The position numbers were made by a program, and so were the translations under genes. From positions 124,001 through 188,000 of the forward strand of contig CAVPNH010000007.1 in assembly GCA_963706755.1 (NCBI GenBank): a stretch of 64,000 nt of DNA, read 5' to 3'. A model generated the notes under the pieces. The model had not been told where the DNA came from. It saw only the letters and a list, made by a program, of their open reading frames with translations, and ran no database searches. Source of the stretch: RPQJ01 sp963706755 (GTDB taxonomy: Bacteria; Pseudomonadota; Gammaproteobacteria; Steroidobacterales; Steroidobacteraceae). Below are positions 62,146 through 64,000 of this stretch, one piece after another (positions within the stretch are counted from its first letter, which is position 1; every line of letters starts with the position of its first letter).

Positions 62146-64000
62146 TCAGCGCACGCCTTGCGCTGAAACGTCGCCGCCGCCGCTTCCGTCATCGTTGCGG
62201 GGCGCAAAGATCTCGGAAAAGATTCCCGAGATCTTCCTCGTGCCGGTGAACGTCAGGTGGTCGTCATCGGCATACAGCGGCCGGCCGCCCTCCACGATTG
62301 AGCAGGGATCCTGCTGGCACAGGATTTCGTGCGGCGACAGGACCCGCAATCCGTCCGTTGCCCGCAGCCCCTGGACTGCCGGCATCACGCGCCGCTGGCG
62401 CGATTCGAATTCCGCGAGCGTCGGGGCGATGTTGAAGTCCTTGTGCTGCCGGTGCATGCGTGCCAGCACCGAGGGCACGTTCCATCCGACCTCGGGCACT
62501 GAGGACACCAGCCAGACCGCCTTGCCGCGCGCCCGCAGCGCGTCGACGGTCTCCTTGAGCGAGCGGGCGAAGACCCGCGCGTTCTCGGCCTCGGACAATT
62601 CCGCGGTCTGGCCATCCCGGATGAAGGCCGGGTTGCCGGGCTCGTGCTTGTAGCGGGTCCCCTCGGCATAGAGCGCCCATCGCCCGACCAGGATCACGTC
62701 CGTGATGGCTGGATCGCCCTCGACCAGCTTCAGGACCTCGGCACTGAATTCCGGGCAACCCCGGGACTTGGTGTCGCCCTCGCGCGCGACCCCGGCGAGC
62801 GGCGGGCAGCCGGGACGCGTCACGAGGAAACCCGCCCGGCCGGCCCGGGCGGCGACGTCGCCGATGGTGTCGGCGAGGGACCGGGCGTGCGAGTCTCCCC
62901 AGATCACGAAGCTCGGGGCGACTGCGTCGGCCGCGCCGACGCGGCACAGCTTGCGATGCCTCACGGCGTCGCTGCTCTTGTTTCCGCACTTCCAGTCCCT
63001 GGGGCGTCGGTCGTCGGTCCCCGCCGTGTATGCCGCCGTCGTCGGGTCCAGGCGGCCGGGAAAGCCGCCGCGTGATGCAGTGAAGATCCCGGCCGCCGCG
63101 GTGACGGCCATGATCGAGCCCGCGATCGCGAACAGCGTCCTGCGGGTGAAGAGGCCACTCTTGCCGCGAAAGGGGCGCTCGACGTATCGCCAGGACAGGC
63201 TCGCGGCGATGGCGGCGACCGCGAGCGCTGCAACGGCCTCCATCCGCGTGAGGTCGCGGATTGTCCAGTATTTCGCGAACACGAGGAGCGGCCAGTGCCA
63301 CAGGTACAGCGAATACGAGATGAGCCCGATGGCCACGAAGGGCTTCGTCTGCAGCACCCGCCCCACGACGTTCGGGCCACCCGTGCCGGCCCAGATGATC
63401 AGCGCGGCGCCCGCGCACGGCGCAGTGGCGGCGATGCCCGGGAACGGAGTCGATGCCGAGTAGGTCGTGACCGCCACCAGGATCAGTGCGGCACCGAGGA
63501 GTGCAGCGGCGTTGCGCGTCACGTGCCGGTGCGCCCTGGGGAACGCGCCCAGCGCCAGCAATGCGCCCAGGCCCAGTTCCCACGCCCGAGTGTGCGCGAG
63601 GTAGAAGGACTGGTCGGGCTTCACGGGCGTGAGGGTCACGCTGAGGACGAGTGATACGAGCACCACGACCCACGTGAACAGCTTGTGCCGGCCGCCGAGG
63701 AAGCGCTGGACGGCCAGCAGGCACAACGGGAACAGGATGTAGTACTGCTCCTCGACCGCGAGCGACCACGTGTGCAGGAGCGGCTTGCCGTGCGCATCCG
63801 TGTCGAAATAGCCCGCCTCGGAATTGAAGAAGAAGTTGGAGATGAAGAGCGTCGTGGCCGAGAGGCTCTTCGCGAAGGACTTGAGGTCCGTCGGCAGCAG
63901 CAGGACCGCGCCGACCACCGAGCAGAAGAACAGCACCGCGAACAGGGCCGGAAAGATCCTGCGCACCCGGCGTTCGTAGAAGTTGCGGACCGAGAACGTG
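62146..64000 (-). CDS. OafA/YrhL-type membrane O-acyltransferase with C-terminal SGNH domain (5' end outside window)
   Basis: Partial: the frame continues past the right edge (NFYERRVRRIFPAL is the usual conserved entry of the second helix region). Acyltransferase-3 membrane domain: LLHTWSLAVEEQYYILFPL, HTRAWELGLGALLALGAF, ISYSLYLWHWPLLVFAKYW and LSWRYVERPFRGKS. From about 320 residues in, an SGNH hydrolase-like domain: FVIWGDSHARSLADTIG (Gly-Asp-Ser-His) and ADDDHLTFTGT (Asp-x-x-His). Together the pair transfers acetyl groups to extracellular polysaccharide or lipopolysaccharide. Signal-anchor-like N terminus missing here. Confidence 0.92.
   Translation of the reverse strand, partial: TFSVRNFYERRVRRIFPALFAVLFFCSVVGAVLLLPTDLKSFAKSLSATTLFISNFFFNSEAGYFDTDAHGKPLLHTWSLAVEEQYYILFPLCLLAVQRFLGGRHKLFTWVVVLVSLVLSVTLTPVKPDQSFYLAHTRAWELGLGALLALGAFPRAHRHVTRNAAALLGAALILVAVTTYSASTPFPGIAATAPCAGAALIIWAGTGGPNVVGRVLQTKPFVAIGLISYSLYLWHWPLLVFAKYWTIRDLTRMEAVAALAVAAIAASLSWRYVERPFRGKSGLFTRRTLFAIAGSIMAVTAAAGIFTASRGGFPGRLDPTTAAYTAGTDDRRPRDWKCGNKSSDAVRHRKLCRVGAADAVAPSFVIWGDSHARSLADTIGDVAARAGRAGFLVTRPGCPPLAGVAREGDTKSRGCPEFSAEVLKLVEGDPAITDVILVGRWALYAEGTRYKHEPGNPAFIRDGQTAELSEAENARVFARSLKETVDALRARGKAVWLVSSVPEVGWNVPSVLARMHRQHKDFNIAPTLAEFESRQRRVMPAVQGLRATDGLRVLSPHEILCQQDPCSIVEGGRPLYADDDHLTFTGTRKISGIFSEIFAPRNDDGSGGGDVSAQGVR

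Overview
The window looks like about 64 kb of a high-GC (roughly two-thirds G+C) proteobacterial chromosome. A gammaproteobacterium, or near it, fits best: YajQ, a DUF2780 protein, a CsuA/B-type SCPU pilin, an OprP-type porin, a HoxFUYHW hydrogenase and a heme-copper-type copper chaperone sit together with many TonB, SDR and acyl-CoA genes. No rRNA, tRNA, CRISPR array, phage or transposase gene was found. Coding density is high and most genes lie in short same-strand operons.

Layout. 1-6.6 kb: end of a chaperone-usher (SCPU) pilus operon, a large protein joining an LCAT-like hydrolase to a caspase-like CHAT domain, a PCu(A)C copper chaperone, a Nudix hydrolase and a 2-hydroxyacid dehydrogenase. 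6.6-7.4 kb: REP-like repeats and a uracil-DNA-glycosylase-like gene. 7.4-12.6 kb: NAD-reducing [NiFe] hydrogenase operon hoxFUYHW, followed by a 25-residue membrane peptide ORF. 12.9-17.3 kb: aldo/keto reductase, small membrane protein, fatty acid desaturase ending in a perfect 26-bp palindrome, and a serine hydrolase. 17.4-20.9 kb: a glycyl radical enzyme with its activase. 21.0-30.2 kb: a plus-strand catabolic cluster (divergent acyl-CoA dehydrogenase, hydroxylaminobenzene-mutase/styrene-oxide-isomerase-like membrane protein, three SDRs, a phenylcoumaran-reductase-like NmrA protein, DUF3237, and an APH-type kinase coupled to a class III aminotransferase). Two parts of this cluster share a duplicated upstream element holding a GCGAAC-C-GTTCGC palindrome. 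30.2-40.6 kb: a minus-strand cluster (TonB receptor, FGGY kinase, HisN-like phosphatase, PLP decarboxylase/lyase, class III aminotransferase, SCP2-like protein, APC permease, SDR), apparently for import and breakdown of an amino-alcohol or amine-bearing compound. 40.7-45.9 kb: MFS transporter, YajQ, a lipoprotein, DUF2780 and a HerA-like ATPase. 46.1-56.8 kb: sulfate uptake (CysA with a USP-like tail, CysT, CysW, Sbp, an OprP-like porin) with a sensor kinase/response regulator pair and an ABC exporter. 57-64 kb: serine hydrolase, GMC oxidoreductase, ABC exporter and an acyltransferase-SGNH protein cut by the window end.

Sequence quality is uneven. In two tracts (about 34.5-38.2 kb and 42.5-56.7 kb) conserved genes are broken by many single-base insertions; wherever a conserved family lets the frame be restored, the change needed is almost always removal of one base. 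I read these as sequence errors, not a run of pseudogenes, and annotate the whole genes as CDS with the breaks stated.

The most interesting material is the CHAT/LCAT-like fusion, the 21-30 kb catabolic cluster with its HAB-mutase-like heme protein and repeated operator, the glycyl radical enzyme with an unusual GCTEL active-site motif, and the CysA-USP fusion next to a two-component system.
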